From positions 1 through 64,000 of the forward strand of contig NW_024881843.1 in the NCBI RefSeq assembly GCF_019059575.1: a stretch of DNA of 64,000 nucleotides, given 5' to 3'. This DNA is from Amphibalanus amphitrite. Taxonomy: Eukaryota; Arthropoda; Thecostraca; Balanomorpha; Balanidae. Within the stretch, counting starts at the first letter, position 1; every line of letters begins with the position of its first letter. The position numbers and the translations under genes are program-made. Below are positions 45,499 to 58,239 of the stretch, in pieces. The notes under the pieces were generated by a model. It had not been told where the DNA came from and did no database searches. It saw only the letters and a list, made by a program, of their open reading frames with translations.

Positions 45499-45796
45499 GG
45501 GCTGCAGAGTCGATGGATTTTCGTCGACTCCGACTCCGACTCCGACTCCGGCTTTCAAAAACCAGCTCCGACTCCGACTCCGACTCCGGGCAGAATTGTC
45601 GACTCCGACTGACTCCAACTCCCGACTCCGACTCCGCAGACCTAGCAGGGCTGCGGAGTCGACAGATTTTCGGTGACTCCGACTCCGACTCCGGATCGGG
45701 TTTCTAAAAGCGACTCCGACTCCGACTCCGACTCCGGTCACAACTGTCGACTCCGACCGACTCCGACTCCGACTCCGACTCCGACTCCGCAGCCCT
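45499..45796. mobile_element. hAT-like MITE made of GACTCCGACTCC repeats
   Basis: Begins CAGGGCTGCAGAGTCGA and ends CGACTCCGCAGCCCTG. A second start CAGGGCTGCGGAGTCGA at about 45647 shows that two copies are joined, the second in 45647-45796. Flanks share ATCTCAC at slightly shifted positions, so an exact 8-bp duplication is not proven. CAGGGCTG ends with GGAGTCG repeats resemble hAT MITEs such as 12752-13298. Confidence 0.65.
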
Positions 45797-48092
45797 GTAA
45801 TCTCACACCACCTCCAGTCTCCACACAGCCCCGCATCACTCGACTCAAACTGAAGCGCGAATCAACACGCCGCCGTTCATTTGAATTTACGCATGTGCAC
45901 GCGCAGCCGCTCGCGCTGGCCGGCGGCCGGCTGACCTTGAATCCAAGGCCATATCCGATCCATGGTAACGGTGCTAGTAACACCGTTTAGAGATCAATGA
46001 ACTGGGAGCTACACCATTGTGTGGCGTATGCGATATAACGTCTCTGTCACGGGGTGTTGACACCAAATGGTGGTGTTATTTATCCGTAGCGTCGGTTGGT
46101 CTGAGGTGGCATTGGTGTTAATTGTCGGTGTTGATTTTGAACACCGAGTAATTGCACCATTCTTCGGCGTTACACCCCACAGTTACACAGTTGAGTTGTG
46201 TTACACCCTACCAAAACGCCTCTCATTGGTGCTTTTTTCGTGTCACCGGCACGCGAGTGTTAATTTATTTTCAGTGTATCTAAATGACGACTTTGTACAA
46301 ATGTTTTGCCCAATGTTCAAAGGATAACGCAAAAAGGTGTCGTTTAGCGGTGGCACACCGTTTTTTTGCCTATGGGGGAGCGTTTTGGACGGCCTTCACT
46401 TATGGGATTGGGGTGGCGTTAAATTAGCTTGGACGTTTGATCTTGTGTAGCGCGAGAGGCTGATAGAAAAGTGGGAAAAGTGGAAAAGTGAAGTTTAAGT
46501 GTGAAATTATAGTTAGAAATGAAGAAAACCGCCACCTTTCGTCAGTACTCCCTCGATAGACGGTCAAAGAGGAAAAACGAGAAGAAATAATAGAGGAAGA
46601 ACAAAGATAGAGAAAGATAGAAAATGATGAAAGTCCTCCCTTGCAGACAATATTGCATCGGGTGATAGTCGATGCTTTATGTTATTTGAGGCTGGTCATT
46701 CTGGTACATTGAATCGGCTTTGCGAGGTTGAATGATATATTAGTGCTTAAATTCCTTATGCCCTCGAGTGTCATTTCATACGATCATTCCGGCTGAGTTC
46801 AGCACACCTCCTACTGGTCCTTAACCAAAGATTCATTCGTCCCCATTCATTATGCCCTTTCACGTCTCCCATTCTAGTTTTCGTTTGTGCTACCCCCGAA
46901 AGTCTCCCTCCAGTAGTGCCGGTGACCAAATGAAAGATTGACTCCCAAGCTGGATAAATGTCCATTAAACTGCATACATTCTCGCTAACAGGGTCTTAAG
47001 TGTCGTCTTCTGTCTGCTATCCGCCATCTAACAAAGAAGCTAAATAAAGACTCACCGGAGGCTACCATGCTGTCCCATCCCGGGCCTTCCTCAATTTCGG
47101 GCCCGTCGGCCTGCCGAGTTACCACTAACACAACATACATCACCACGTCACTCGACGTCACCACATCTCGGCCTAACTTTTACGGGGGAGCCCGTCGACT
47201 CCGAGGACTTAACGCTGCGTACCCCGCTGGCTACGACTTACCGGCCTCACTAACTTTTACAGGGGCTCAACTACCTTGACTACCAAAATTATCGGAACTA
47301 CCTACATACCTCTCAATACTTCGTTTGCTTACCCTGCAACTCCAACTCAATCCACCTTTCCACCTACTGACAAACCTACCGACGTCACTACCTCACGACA
47401 CTACGCTACGGCCCCTACTCTCGGTCGAAATAAGACGTGCAGACATTGTTGACACCGCCCTGACAATACAGACCTCTCGCTGTACGCACTCAACTGTACA
47501 AAAGCCATGTTGGTAGAAATATCGACATAGAAGCCGGGCACACAAGCCGTCTAACCTCGAAAAAAAAAACAATTGCCCATACGATAACATAAAACATGGA
47601 AACTTCCCATCTCAACCTACTCTCGACTCCTTATATTTCCCGAGGAATTCCTACCCATCGCGTCAATAACAACTCGCCTCGGACTACCTGCCCTATTCCT
47701 ACTTCGTACTCGTATCCCTTTCCTTACGTCCACTGTATGTATGATCGTAATAGCATAAAACAACGGTTTAACTGAATAATCATTTCCCGACAAGGCTAAC
47801 ATCCTTCTTTAACCCTGCTCAAAGCAACACCTGGCGCTCTTAAACCGTTCACGGAAATTACTTCGTAAAATTATATCCTCAATTATCTCATTCTAAACAA
47901 CTAACGTTCTTAGCTCACAAAATACGGCTCGGTCAAGGCGAGCACTCACAAGTTCAGCTGCGCGTTATCATTCCTATCTTGATCTTACTGAACCCATACT
48001 TTCCTTATTCAACGGAAATCAACGACTATTAATGGGAAGACTGATGGATAATATATTTAGTACCGGGGGTCTAGATTGGGGCTCTCCTTCGG

Positions 48093-48750
48093 ACAGGGTA
48101 CGGCGAGAACTGATCACCAGCAACTCGTCGTGGCTTAGGATGAACGTTTGGACGGGTACGACAAGAACTGATCACCAGTAACTCGTCGGGGCTTAGGATG
48201 AGCGTATGGACGGGTACGACAAGAACTGATCACCAGTAACTCGTCGGGGCTTAGGATGAGCGTATGGACGGGGTACGACAAGAACTGATCACCAGTAACT
48301 CGTCGGGGCTTTAGGATGAGCGTTTGGAAGGGGTACGACAAGAACTGATCACCAGTAACTCGTCGGGGCTTTAGGATGAGCGTTTGGAAGGGGTACGACA
48401 AGAACTGATCACCAGTAACTCGTCGGGGCTTTAGGATGAGCGTTTTGAAGGGGTACGACAAGAACTGATCACCAGTAACTCGTCGGGGCTTTAGGATGGG
48501 CGTATGGAAGGGGTACGACAAGAACTGATCACCAGTAACTCGTCGGGCTTAGGATGAGCGTTTGGAAGGGGTACGACAAGAACTGATCACCAGTAACTCG
48601 TCGGGGCTTAGGATGAGTGTTTGGACGGGTTACGACGGGAACTGATCACCAGTAACTCGTCGGGGCTTTAGGATGAGCGTTTGGAAGGGGTACGACAAGA
48701 ACTGATCACCAGTAACTCGTCGGGGCTTTAGGATGGGCGTATGGAAGGAA
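48093..48750. repeat. Satellite-like tandem repeat, about 60-bp unit, 11 copies
   Basis: The unit contains ACAAGAACTGATCACCAGTA then ACTCGTCGGGGCTTTAGGAT and GAGCGTTTGGAAGGGGT. Copies differ by one-base indels (GGGC against GGGGCTT, GACGGGT against GAAGGGGT). It is flanked by unique sequence. The KPRRVTGDQFLSYPF frame on the minus strand is the period read as protein. Confidence 0.93.
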
Positions 48751-50029
48751 TGCAGGGCATATTTTAGTCGTTGATCCCATAAACAAACGAACGGATGTAC
48801 ATCCTAATATCTGTAATCCTACTTCCCGAATCCTATCCTGATATCTATGTACTTACACAACCTTCGGAGAATTTACAGAAAACATTCTACTGATTTCGGA
48901 ACACCGCAACATTACAATGAAAGAAAATCACTCACCTTTCTGGGACTTCTCCGGGCCAGCTCCTCAGCCTCCGACCAGTGCGCGGATGAGTCAGTGTTCG
49001 CAGCTACCGTCTTTCTCTGCTGCCGCCCATGTTTCTCCCTTTTCCCGATCGTCCCGATTTACCCTCGTGTTCTCCCTCTCTTTCCGTCCCTTCATTTCGT
49101 ACTGGTAACTTCCTACCCTTTCCCGAAATTTCCCTCAAGACTCTTTATGAAATAACAGATTGATATATTTGTGAAGCAAAGCAAAGCTAGCAAACGTTAA
49201 CAATAAAACAGTAAAGTAATGGTACGCCTCTCCGCCAGCAACGATAAGTCAATAGTGAACATATTCCTTTACAACTGATATCATACTCTGGTTTGGTAAT
49301 TGTTACCTAACATTTAATCATTCGAAGTTTTCCTAACCAACAAAGCTAAACAGATCTCATCATATTACACGTTTCGGAAACTAAGCCAGTTTCAATCATT
49401 GGAAACAAAATATTACCTACGCTGTATGTGCCAGTTTTCTCGCCAACCCACTAAGGTCCTGATTCCTACGTAAAGTCCTGCCTTTTCCGCAGCTTCTATA
49501 ATGGAGTAAGTCGTTTTCCAAGTTACAACGCATTTTCCGAATAATAACCAATCAGGTAAAATCCACACACCATGTTCCTAAATAAGCTTTGGTAACCTGC
49601 GTCCAGCCTGTACGGTATTGGAATTGAACTGTATTCGTTACGTTGTTAATTCATAATGTAGATTTCTTAAACCCCGTTTAATTTACCCCACCCCAGCCGC
49701 CAGGATAATCTCAGGGAACTTACATGGTGGGATCGGGCGTGTGTCACTCGGCCGGAGTCCCCCAGGGATCTGTCTGTCAGCCTCCGGCGGCGAGCACTCC
49801 TCCGCCGCTCTGATGCGTCATTGCCAACTCTTCTCTGATTGGTCCATTTTCCAGGGTACCGTCTGGGATGCAATTTATGTCTTGAAATTTACTGGTTTCT
49901 TGGAGTTCTCTTGTATATTAGCTACGATTTGACGTCCAGTGTTGGTTGTAACCTTTTACTTGCGTGTTTTCAACGTCCCCTTCCATTGCTGATGGATTTT
50001 GCGACTTCGGTCCTGTGCTGTCCCCTGGT

Positions 50030-50340
50030 GACCATTTGGGGCTCTTCGGGGAGGGGTTGGTGACGTACCCTCGCGGCTCCGCCCCTGGGTCGTTGGAGAC
50101 AGTCACTCGGCTCGGATAAAGCTGCTGAATCTGCGGCGACGGCGGCCGGCCGTTGCTGACTCAGTTGTGGATGAGTCGCAGTGAGGGCAGGCATGTGGCG
50201 ATGACAGCGGACTGTGGTCATTGCGCCACAGCAGCTCATTTGGGGCTGTGATGTACCTCTGTCGCTCATGGTGCGGGGTCGTTGTAGACATTCACCTGTT
50301 TGAGACGTGAATGCTGACGCTGCGGCGGCGGCGGCCGACC
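50030..50340. repeat. Local imperfect duplication
   Basis: A segment with GTCGTTGGAGACAGTCACT ... GCGGCGACGGCGGCCGGCC (50090-50147) recurs as GTCGTTGTAGACATTCACCT ... GCGGCGGCGGCGGCCGACC (50278-50340). Non-coding as far as I can see; just upstream of a RALBP1 exon. Confidence 0.6.
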
Positions 50341-50606
50341 GGCTCTCTGTCCCGACGGCGCTGACACTGGTGGGGATGAGGTGCTGGGATAGAAGGCTTG
50401 TGACCAGTGCGCCACGGTATGATGACTGCTGCTGCTGAGTATGGGGAGGGGAGTATGGCGGGCGGCTGGGTCCCGATCTGAAAATGTTAAGACGTCCCAA
50501 GATGTAGCCTTGCTACACTTGTTTCAATCCGATACCACCTGATTTTTTCTCACCCGTAAAAATGAAGCCCCCGTGAGGTTATGTTACATGCCTGTGCTCT
50601 CGCCAG

Positions 50607-50751
50607 GTCTCAACTGTGAGGGCATCTACCGGCTGTCCGGCGTCAAGTCCAAAGTGCAACAGTTGAAGCGCGCCTACAACCAGCGCGACTCGGTCTGTCT
50701 GTACGACCACGAGCCGCACACGGTCGCCAGCCTGCTCAAACTGTTCCTCAG
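50607..50751 (+). CDS. RALBP1: RALBP1 exon: RhoGAP arginine-finger segment
   Basis: 145 bp between acceptor CTCTCGCCAG (ends 50606) and donor CTCAG|GTGAGC. Phase 1 in, phase 2 out. The frame reads NCEGIYRLSGVKSKVQQL and HTVASLLKLFLR, the conserved G-I-Y-R-x-S-G box carrying the catalytic arginine finger and the helix that ends at the L-x-x-x-L-P-E-P motif. The arginine is present, so the GAP activity is predicted intact. It follows 19234-19362 across a 31-kb intron. Confidence 0.95.
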
Positions 50752-51644
50752 GTGAGCCGCCGTCCCCGCTGTCTGTGTGCCGCCCCCGCTGTCAGTGTGC
50801 CGCCCTCGCTGTCTGTGTGCCGCCCCCGCTGTTTGTGTGCCGCCCCCGCTGTCTGTGTGCCGCCCCCGCTGTTTGTGTGCCGCCCCCGCTGTCGTCTGTG
50901 TGCCGCCCCCGCTGTCGTCTGTGTGCCGCCCCCGCTGTCTGTGTGTGTGCCGCCCCCGCTGTCAGTGTGCCGCCCCCGCTGTTTGTGTGCCGCCCCCGCT
51001 GTCGTCTGTGTGCCGCCCCCGCTGTCGTCTGTGTGCCGCCCCCGCTGTCTGTGTGTGTGCCGCCCCGCTGTCAGTGTGCCGCCCCCGCTGTCGGTGTGCC
51101 GCCCCCGCTGTCAGTGTGCCGCCCCCGCTGCCTGTGTGCCGCCCCCGCTGTCAGTGTGCCGCCCCCGCTGTTTGTGTGCCGCCCCCGCTGTCTGTGTGCC
51201 GCCCCCGCCGTCTGTGTGCCGCCCCCGCTGTCGTCTGTGTGCCGCCCCCGCTGTCGTCTGTGTGCCGCCCCCGCTGTCTGTGTGTGTACCGTCCCCGCTG
51301 TCTGTGTGCCGCCCCCGCTGTCTGTGTGCCGCCCCCGCTGTCTGTCTGTGTGCCGCCCCCGCTGTCTGTGTGCCGCCCCCGCTGTCTGTGTGCCGCCCCC
51401 GCTGTATGTCTGTGTGCCGCCCCCGCTGTCTGTGTGCCGCCCCCGCTGTCTGTGTGTGTACCGTCCCCGCTGTCTGTGTGCCGCCCCCGCTGTCTGTGTG
51501 CCGCCCCCGCTGTCTGTCTGTGTGCCGCCCCCGCTGTCTGTGTGCCGCCCCCGCTGTCTGTGTGTGCCGCCCCCGCTGTCTGTGTGCCGCCCCGCTGTCT
51601 GTGTGCCGCCCCCGCTGTCTGTGACGCTGTGACGCCGACGCCAG
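50752..51644 (+). repeat. RALBP1: Minisatellite filling a RALBP1 intron (20-bp unit)
   Basis: The 893-bp intron begins GTGAGCCGCCGTCCCCGCTG at the donor and is then almost wholly a tandem repeat of GTCTGTGTGCCGCCCCCGCT (about 40 copies, with GTC and TG insertions), ending about 20 bp before the acceptor GACGCCAG. The three long Cys/Pro/Arg frames across it, on both strands, are the repeat read in each frame. Confidence 0.95.
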
Positions 51645-51822
51645 GGAGCTGCCCGAGCCGGTGCTGACGGCCGAGCTGCTGCCGCTGTTCGACGCCGCCG
51701 CCGGCCTCAAGGACCCGGAGCGGCGCGTGCAGCAGCTGACCGAGCTGCTGGAGCGGCTGCCGGCGCCCCATCGGCTGCTGCTTCAGTACATGTTCAAACA
51801 CATGGAGCATATCATCAAACGG
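51645..51822 (+). CDS. RALBP1: RALBP1 exon: RhoGAP middle
   Basis: 178 bp; acceptor GACGCCAG ends at 51644, donor AAACGG|GTAAGC at 51822. Phase 2 in, phase 0 out. It reads ELPEPVLTAELLPLFDAA ... LLLQYMFKHMEHIIKR, the conserved ELPEP motif and the helix that precedes the Asn-containing motif. The sequence continues in phase into 59802. Confidence 0.95.
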
Positions 51823-52311
51823 GTAAGCCGCGCCGACGGACTGACGGCGCCGGCTGCCGGCTCAGCGAGCCGCAGCGGGGAAACGGCTCCTCTCCTTACC
51901 TTCATTACGGTCATAAGGTCTTTCTTTTATGACGGTTAGTTAGTTAGCAGTTTATTGACAATTAATAAGGACATAACATACAATGAATATGGATAAAACT
52001 CACATGACAGGCGTCCACTATAAGCCCCTCAAAATACTCCCGCCTATATCTTTAAAAGGGAACGGCTTGGGCATATCAGTCGGGAGAGGTTTGGTCAATC
52101 GTTGTCATTTTTAGCACGTGCTATTTTTGTCATACGTGCCAAAAATGGCAACGATTCTGCTATTTTTGACAACGATGAAGCCGATTTCACTCCTCAGCGA
52201 GGAAATCACGATTTTGGAAAGATAAGCACTGATTTTCGAAAAGAAGTGCCGCCATCTGGTGCAAGAAGAAGCCAGCTTTAATATGCCCGTTGTTTGTATG
52301 GTAGTTTGTTC

Positions 52312-52654
52312 TGTGGCCTGAAGTTGGAACTTAAAATTGAAGCATCCGAAAATGATCGATATTGATCGAAAACATGATGTTGATGAAAAAAAAATATTAA
52401 GTTGACAGAGGTCATTTTCTCCAGATGCGGTGGTTTACTTCTTGAAATTATTTTTGCTAATTGACGGCCGCGCATCATCCGTCATTGCATGGCGGTCGTC
52501 ATAAACAAAAATAATTTCAAGAAGTAAACCACCGCATCTGGATGAAGTCGCCTCCTCTTTCAACTTAACATATTTTTTTTCATCAAAATTATGTTTTCGA
52601 TCAATATTGATCATTTTCAGAGGCTGCAAACTGAAGTTCCAACTTCAGGCCACA
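52312..52654. mobile_element. Palindromic MITE
   Basis: Ends TGTGGCCTGAAGTTGGAAC and GTTCCAACTTCAGGCCACA are inverted; the halves pair over most of their length (AAATTATTTTTG... against ...CAAAAATAATTT) around about 52478. Non-coding. Target duplication not resolved. Confidence 0.75.
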
Positions 52655-52660
52655 AAAAGG

Positions 52661-52832
52661 GTATAGGGTAAGGACGGGTAAGAGGACGCGGGCGATAAGA
52701 GTACGCATCAGCTGTTTAGGTTGCTTAGCAACGCGGGTTTGTCGAGCTCATGAAGTGAAATGAAGCCGCCAGTGCGTGTTTGTCACCAACGGAACGTGGG
52801 CGTTGTGCGGTGTCGCTGTTGAGTTTAAGGCG
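52661..52832. repeat. Dispersed repeat, inverted partner of 6621-6811
   Basis: Matches the reverse complement of 6621-6811 with a few differences. It begins immediately after the palindromic MITE end. Confidence 0.7.
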
Positions 52833-52989
52833 TCCCTGGGTCCCTGGCTCCCTACCTGTCTCTCAAGGTCCCACTTCGACATTCGAGATCCTTATTTTGG
52901 GTCACAGCAGAGGCCCATGCAGTTCCCTTAAGGCCCAATGCCGACGGTCATATTATAGCCGCTTCTGATGGCCCCACGTCCTCTTTTGA

Positions 52990-53186
52990 AGGCACTTCAG
53001 GGGTCACCAGAGGCCTCTGCCAGGGGCACCACCGGCCTCGCAGGGGCACCTTGGGCCTGTCAGGGGCACCACAGTCCTGTCAGGGCCCAGGGGCCCCAGC
53101 GGCCTAGCAGGGGCACCACAGGCCGTGGCCTGACAGGGGCACCACAGTCCGGCCAGGGGCACCACAGGCCTGCCAGGGCCCAGGGG
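52990..53186. repeat. GC-rich degenerate minisatellite
   Basis: Imperfect tandem copies of a CAGGGGCACCACAGGCCTGC-like unit, period roughly 27 bp, with GGGCCCAGGGG variants. Confidence 0.75.
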
Positions 53187-53750
53187 TACTAAAAATAAAA
53201 TAAACAATATAAAAATGGAAATACGGCATCACCAAAATTAAGTGGCCGAAATCCGTTGAGTTTTTAATTTTGGGTATCTATAGGTAGGGGAACCACGAAT
53301 TAAATTCATGACCATCCCCTTGGAGTTTTCCTGTATCATCCCCTGGTGCTCCCACGGTTGAGAAAACAACGAGTAAGATTCTGGCCTTCAATACGCCTTT
53401 TCACGCAACACGATCCAGAGAAAAGCAATACAAAGGTATTAGCTCAGAAGTGTTTGACAGGTGATTTTGAGCATGCAAGACGGCGTCTATGTATAACGCA
53501 TTTAGGTCTTCTGCTTTTGGAGGGGGGTCAACTGACCCTCTCAGACCTTTTGGGGGTCATGAACCCGTGGACCCCCCCCCCGCCCTCCAGGATCCGCCAT
53601 TCATGCGTTGCTGTACATAGGAGGGATGTGAAAGGAAAGTATGCCTAGCAAACACCTTTCTGTCAAATTTTCAACAGGCCCACTACTGGACCTGGACCAC
53701 ATGGACTCAATGAGGGCCCATGGCTCTCTGATGGTTCACGGAACCATTAA

Positions 53751-54656
53751 CCCTATTAGTGGCAGGCTCCTGGCTACCCCTATTAGTGGCAGGGGGGGGC
53801 TGTTTACGACCCCCCCCCCCTGATATCTCGAGACCTAACGGGCTGATTTTCAAAATTCAAACGGCATTCGATTTCGCTCAACGTGATCTACATTTCTAAA
53901 AAATAAAAATTAAAAAAATGTCAATAGGGGGTAGGGGGGGGGGGGTAAAAACGGGCAAATTGCAGATACACTTTAGACTGTTTATCACGGCCAGGTTTCT
54001 GAACCAATCTTAACGCAACTTTTGCCGATCGATAGAAAATGAACCAGGAATTCACATGGATCCTAAAAATATGCATTTTCAAAAATCATAGGCGGATACA
54101 GATCATTGAGATTGGGGGTACACAAAAAGTATAGTAAATAAGGTTTTTGTTGGTACTGTTTCTAAAAAGGGTGATAATAGTCTTGTTATGTTACAATTTT
54201 CTTATGAGAGAGCGACTACAATTGTATTGGTCATGCATAGGCGGTGTCAGGGCACCTATGTTGGGAGGTAAAACATAACCCCCCTTTTTGGACGCCTGGA
54301 CCCGCCTATTATAGCAAAAACGTGTCAAAAGAGGATGCACAATAACTTTGTATATGTTATCACATGATACCTTTCATTCACTGCTCAGTGCTCGTAAAAC
54401 TGGTGCATACAGTTATAATACATCAGCATCGTGATCTTCGCCCAAATGACTCGCTTCACGAAGAGGACCCCCCAATTCCCAGTGCTCTGGAGCCGCCCCT
54501 GGTAGAGTTATGAACTTGAAATTTTCCGGGAATGTGCCCAATTTAGTTTTAGGAAAAGTCAGAAAATTTCAGCATCGTAACTTCAGCGGTTTCGGAGATA
54601 TTCCCGAAAAACCTGAGGGGTAAATGAAAACACCCCCCCCCCTGCCACCAATAGGG
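53751..54656. mobile_element. TTAA-flanked element (piggyBac-like), 0.9 kb
   Basis: TTAA at 53747-53750 and 54657-54660; ends CCCTATTAGTGGCAGG (tandemly duplicated at the left end) and CCTGCCACCAATAGGG. A G-run, CTGTTTACGA and a C-run form the left hairpin; a C-run marks the right. The ATCTCGAGACCTAACGGGC motif follows the left hairpin (53823) and its inverse precedes the right end (54570-54605). Non-coding. Confidence 0.82.
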
Positions 54657-55195
54657 TTAAGGGCCCACTAGCTTGCTGTGGACTCCGACTCATTGAGATC
54701 TACTCACTGATGCTTGGATCTACTCACTGGCTCCGATGCTTGGAATATGAGATTTAAAAATTAAAACACTAATACAGGCCAAAATGTCTGATTACTTTTT
54801 TAACCCTCTAATGCCCACACATAGTTCCACGGTTCCTAAAATTAGCACCTTGTGACATATGATTCATTTTGGGTCCCTTGTTCGAAATCTGGAGTCAAAT
54901 ATTTTTTCGCAGTTCAAATTTCGGAAATAAATTTTGTATCAAATATGATACATTGGGCATTCCACTTGGTAATTTTTAGTGGTATCAGACCACACAGAAG
55001 GAAGTGAAGACATAGATGAGAAAATATATATTATTAAAAATTTCAGTGATAAAAGTGGCAGTTAAAATGTGTAAAATGCCAACAAGACATCCTTTACTGT
55101 GCACTTATTATCAGAACATTTTCTTAATATTTCATTGGCATCCTTCTTGTATCAAAATGTCCTTTCAGTCGGTGCTTAGGGAACAACGCTAATCA

Positions 55196-57631
55196 TCTAC
55201 TATACTATTTGTGAAATGAAACTCTGTATGTATGTGTTTCTGTCTGTTTGCACCGTGCAGAGGGGTGCTTTGACGCCGTGCACAGGTCAAACGGTGCGGT
55301 CGAGAGGGCTGAAATTTTCGCAGGGTGTTGATGACGTCACGGGCACGTGCAGTGTCGAGGTTCGAGTCCCGGGGGGTGGATGATTCGCACGTGGCACGCG
55401 CTGGAAAAAGGTGCATTTTCTCCAAATTTGCTCGGTCTTCAAGGCATCGGCAGCCGGGTTTGATGAACTTTACAACTAAAATGCATGACGATCGGCGGCG
55501 GGTGCCTCTCATTTGCAGATTGGCCAAGTGATTTATTTTGATAAACAGTGGCGAATGAAGGTGTTGATTTTCGGTAAATAAAGACAGTTCTCAATGCGCT
55601 TACACAAATGCACCGCGTTTGCCGTAATGCGCCACATTTGTCCAAAGCGCCTTTTTTGTCGCAAATTGCACAGCTTTGTCAAATATTGTCCGATATAAAG
55701 GTGCAATTCGGTGGAAGGATGCATGGCAAAAGGACAATTACAAATGCACCACTTTTGTCGCAATGCGCCACATTTGTCACAAGGCGCTATTTCCATCAAA
55801 TACGACTAAGAATAATGGAATGACACGATAGGAGCAAGGTTAGGAACTCTTTTTTTAGTTTATCAGTTTATCTTATAGACTGTGACTTCACATGACCCAG
55901 TGGTAGTGGCAGGTGCAGTGGTAGTGGTAGTGGTAGTGGTAGTAGTATTGGTAGGGGTAGTGGTAGTGGTAGTGGTAGTAGTATGGGTATTAGTAGGGGT
56001 AGTAGTAGGGGTAGTGATAGGGGTAGTGGTAGGGGTAGTAGTAGGGGTAGTGGTAGGGTAGTGGTAGGGGTAGTAGTGGTAGGGGTAGAAGTAGGGGTAG
56101 TGGTAGGGGTAGTAGTAGGGTAGGGGTAGTGGTAGTGGTAGGGGTAGAAGTAGGGGTAGTGGTAGGGGTAGTAGTATGGGTAGTGGTAGTGGTAGGGGTA
56201 GTGGTAGGAGTAGTGTGGTAGGGGTAGTGATAGGGGTAGGGGTAGTGGTAGGGGTAGTGGTAGTAGTAGTGGTATGGGTAGAAGTAGTAGAAGTGTGGTA
56301 CAGGCCGATCCAATGTGACGTGGTGACCTATACGACCTGGCCTGACCGAAGGTGACCTGGCCTGACCCAGTGTGACCAGGGATGACTATCTTGACCTGAC
56401 TTGACCCCGTATGACCCAAATTTCATCCAACTAAGCCCTCAGAATAGTTACTATGTTCAAAATTTTCCTCTGCACGTTTCCGTCCATATCTCTGCTTCCA
56501 GACGACAGACCGATTTAAATCAAACACCATTCGAAAGCAAATTGGCTGCTGCCGCATTTTATGGCTACGCCGCGAAGCAAGTGGCGCAGCCGCTTGTCTA
56601 TATTACTATTTGAGGAGGGTGCGTCTGTCCGTTACCGAGGTCCCGACTTGGTGGTGCTTTGCGTGGACTACAGGCCAGACCGTTGCACCTAGCCCGGTGA
56701 AATTTGAACAACTTATAGATCAAAGATGCGCGACGTGCCTTTGAGGGGTCTCAGCTCGATCGGATTGGTAGGGAGCGCGTGGCACGTGCTCAAAAAGTGC
56801 AAATTCGCGTCATAGACTTTACATGTATAAATCGGCGTGCGAAATCGGGCGAAAACGGCTTATTTTGGCCGACACGGGTCCAGTCCCCGTGCAATATCTC
56901 GGTAACCGTGGGCCGGATCGGCACGGGGAAAACAGCATCATGTAGATAATTGAACAGGTTATCGAATGATATGCAGTACAGGGGATGACACGTGCCACGT
57001 GCACCCGTGAGGGTACTTTGATTGAAAAATTGCGGTTTTTGACGGATTTTGGAATTGATTTTATTTTTAGGTGACCATTAAACGGAGCGAGTTGGAACAG
57101 CGCCTGTTGGCAAGAGAAATGTACCGCCTCTCATGGGAAAATTGTGAAAAGCTGATTGATCCAAATCAAGGTGGTACAAATCACGGGAGAAAATGGTGTT
57201 TGTCTATTTTGTGCCACTTTATTAATCACACGGGTTTTGCTCAATGATCTGATATTTCTGGCAACAAAAAATGGCACCGATGGAAAGAGCATTCAATTCT
57301 GTCCAAAGTTCAGTCTTCATTTTTACATTATAAGCAACAGCATTCTTAAAAATGTAAATGTTCCAAACCATTACATTGTCATTTTTACCGGAATTCATCG
57401 ATGGCCCTCAAAAGACTTCACGTCAGTTTTCGAATCATTCTAAAGTAGAACGCATGATAATGCGACACGGGCACCTCGATGCGATGCATCTTTTTTGTTT
57501 TATTGCAAAATGCTTGGCCGTCAAAAAGCAATCGAACGAAATGGATACCAACCAAATCGACACAGACCAACCCAATACCCACGGGTCAAAAAATCCCCCC
57601 TTCGCGTTGCGGAGCACGCGGGTAACCCTAG
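55196..57631 (+). mobile_element. Second, different Helitron, 2.4 kb
   Basis: Starts TCTACTATACTATTTGTG after A (55195) and ends with a strong hairpin CGCGTTGCGGAGCACGCG, then GGTAACCCTAG, followed by T (57632): 5' TC, 3' hairpin, CTAG and A|T insertion are all Helitron hallmarks. The body is unrelated to the 22004-42080 family except for an ATCTCGGTAACCGTGGGCC motif (about 56890) and a GGTAG-type array (55905-56292). AGGTCA/TGACC strings follow the array. Small Ile/Phe-rich frames near 57156-57443 are not recognised. No Rep/helicase, so non-autonomous. Confidence 0.78.
55905..56292. repeat. GGTAGT/GGGGTA array inside Helitron
   Basis: Imperfect 6-bp and 12-bp tandem repeat of GTAGTGGTAGGG, about 390 bp. 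Compare the GGGTA arrays of the other Helitron family. Tyr/Pro/Leu/Thr frames on the minus strand are artefacts. Confidence 0.93.
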
Positions 57632-58239
57632 TAGGCATCTATTTATGAGTGCCTTCTATTCCTTCAATTTCCACGATACAGCGCGTTGCACTTGTGCATT
57701 TTTTTCATAATTCAGACATGTGGGCCGTGCTTCTCAAACGTAGATGCGTTATGCATACTTGATATAAAAATGAAGACATTACAGTTGGCTCGCGGTAAGT
57801 GGTTGAAGTGAAGCAGTTCTGATGCGAAATGCTGGACAGCCTGCCGACGGACCGGGCTCAATGCCAAAGACGATGTTGGTTTATCTTCATGATAGCCGGA
57901 CAATCTCGGGTGACTGAAACTCTCAGCCTGTGAATCGTCAGTTAGTACTTTGACTGGTCGTGCGGTCCTGATGTCATCGGCGTCAGTAGAACAGCCGCGC
58001 ACTGACCAATGCAATAACCGCTGTAGGACGTGTCAGACAACAAAGGTACAGGTAACTGTGCACCGATCGGCAGGAACTTGCACAATATTCATTGACCTCA
58101 TATGGAGGTGAGCATACGCATTACGCAATGCCGCACTTTAACTTTTATTCTTATGGTCAGTACAAAAGTAGTATCCATGTTTTAGTACCTATAAATCCTT
58201 TTTGTTCAGTGGCACTCAGCTACCACAGTTGGGGGTATA

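Noticed and set aside
48093..48750. CRISPR-like regular array
   Set aside because: Direct tandem repeats without unique spacers, in a eukaryotic intron. The same applies to the 39-bp and 62-bp arrays.
46279..50600. A possible degraded LTR element between the CACTG element and the RALBP1 exon
   Set aside because: AATAAA-like and promoter-like words were seen (for example CTAAATAAAGACTC near 47040), but no paired LTRs or Pol motifs could be found.
50752..51667. Three overlapping 285-296 codon Cys/Pro/Arg frames
   Set aside because: Intronic 20-bp minisatellite flanked by perfect, phase-consistent splice sites of RALBP1.
55356..55374. tRNA or SINE B-box (GGTTCGAGTCCCGG)
   Set aside because: A lone B-box-like string inside the second Helitron; no A-box at the right distance and no cloverleaf could be drawn.
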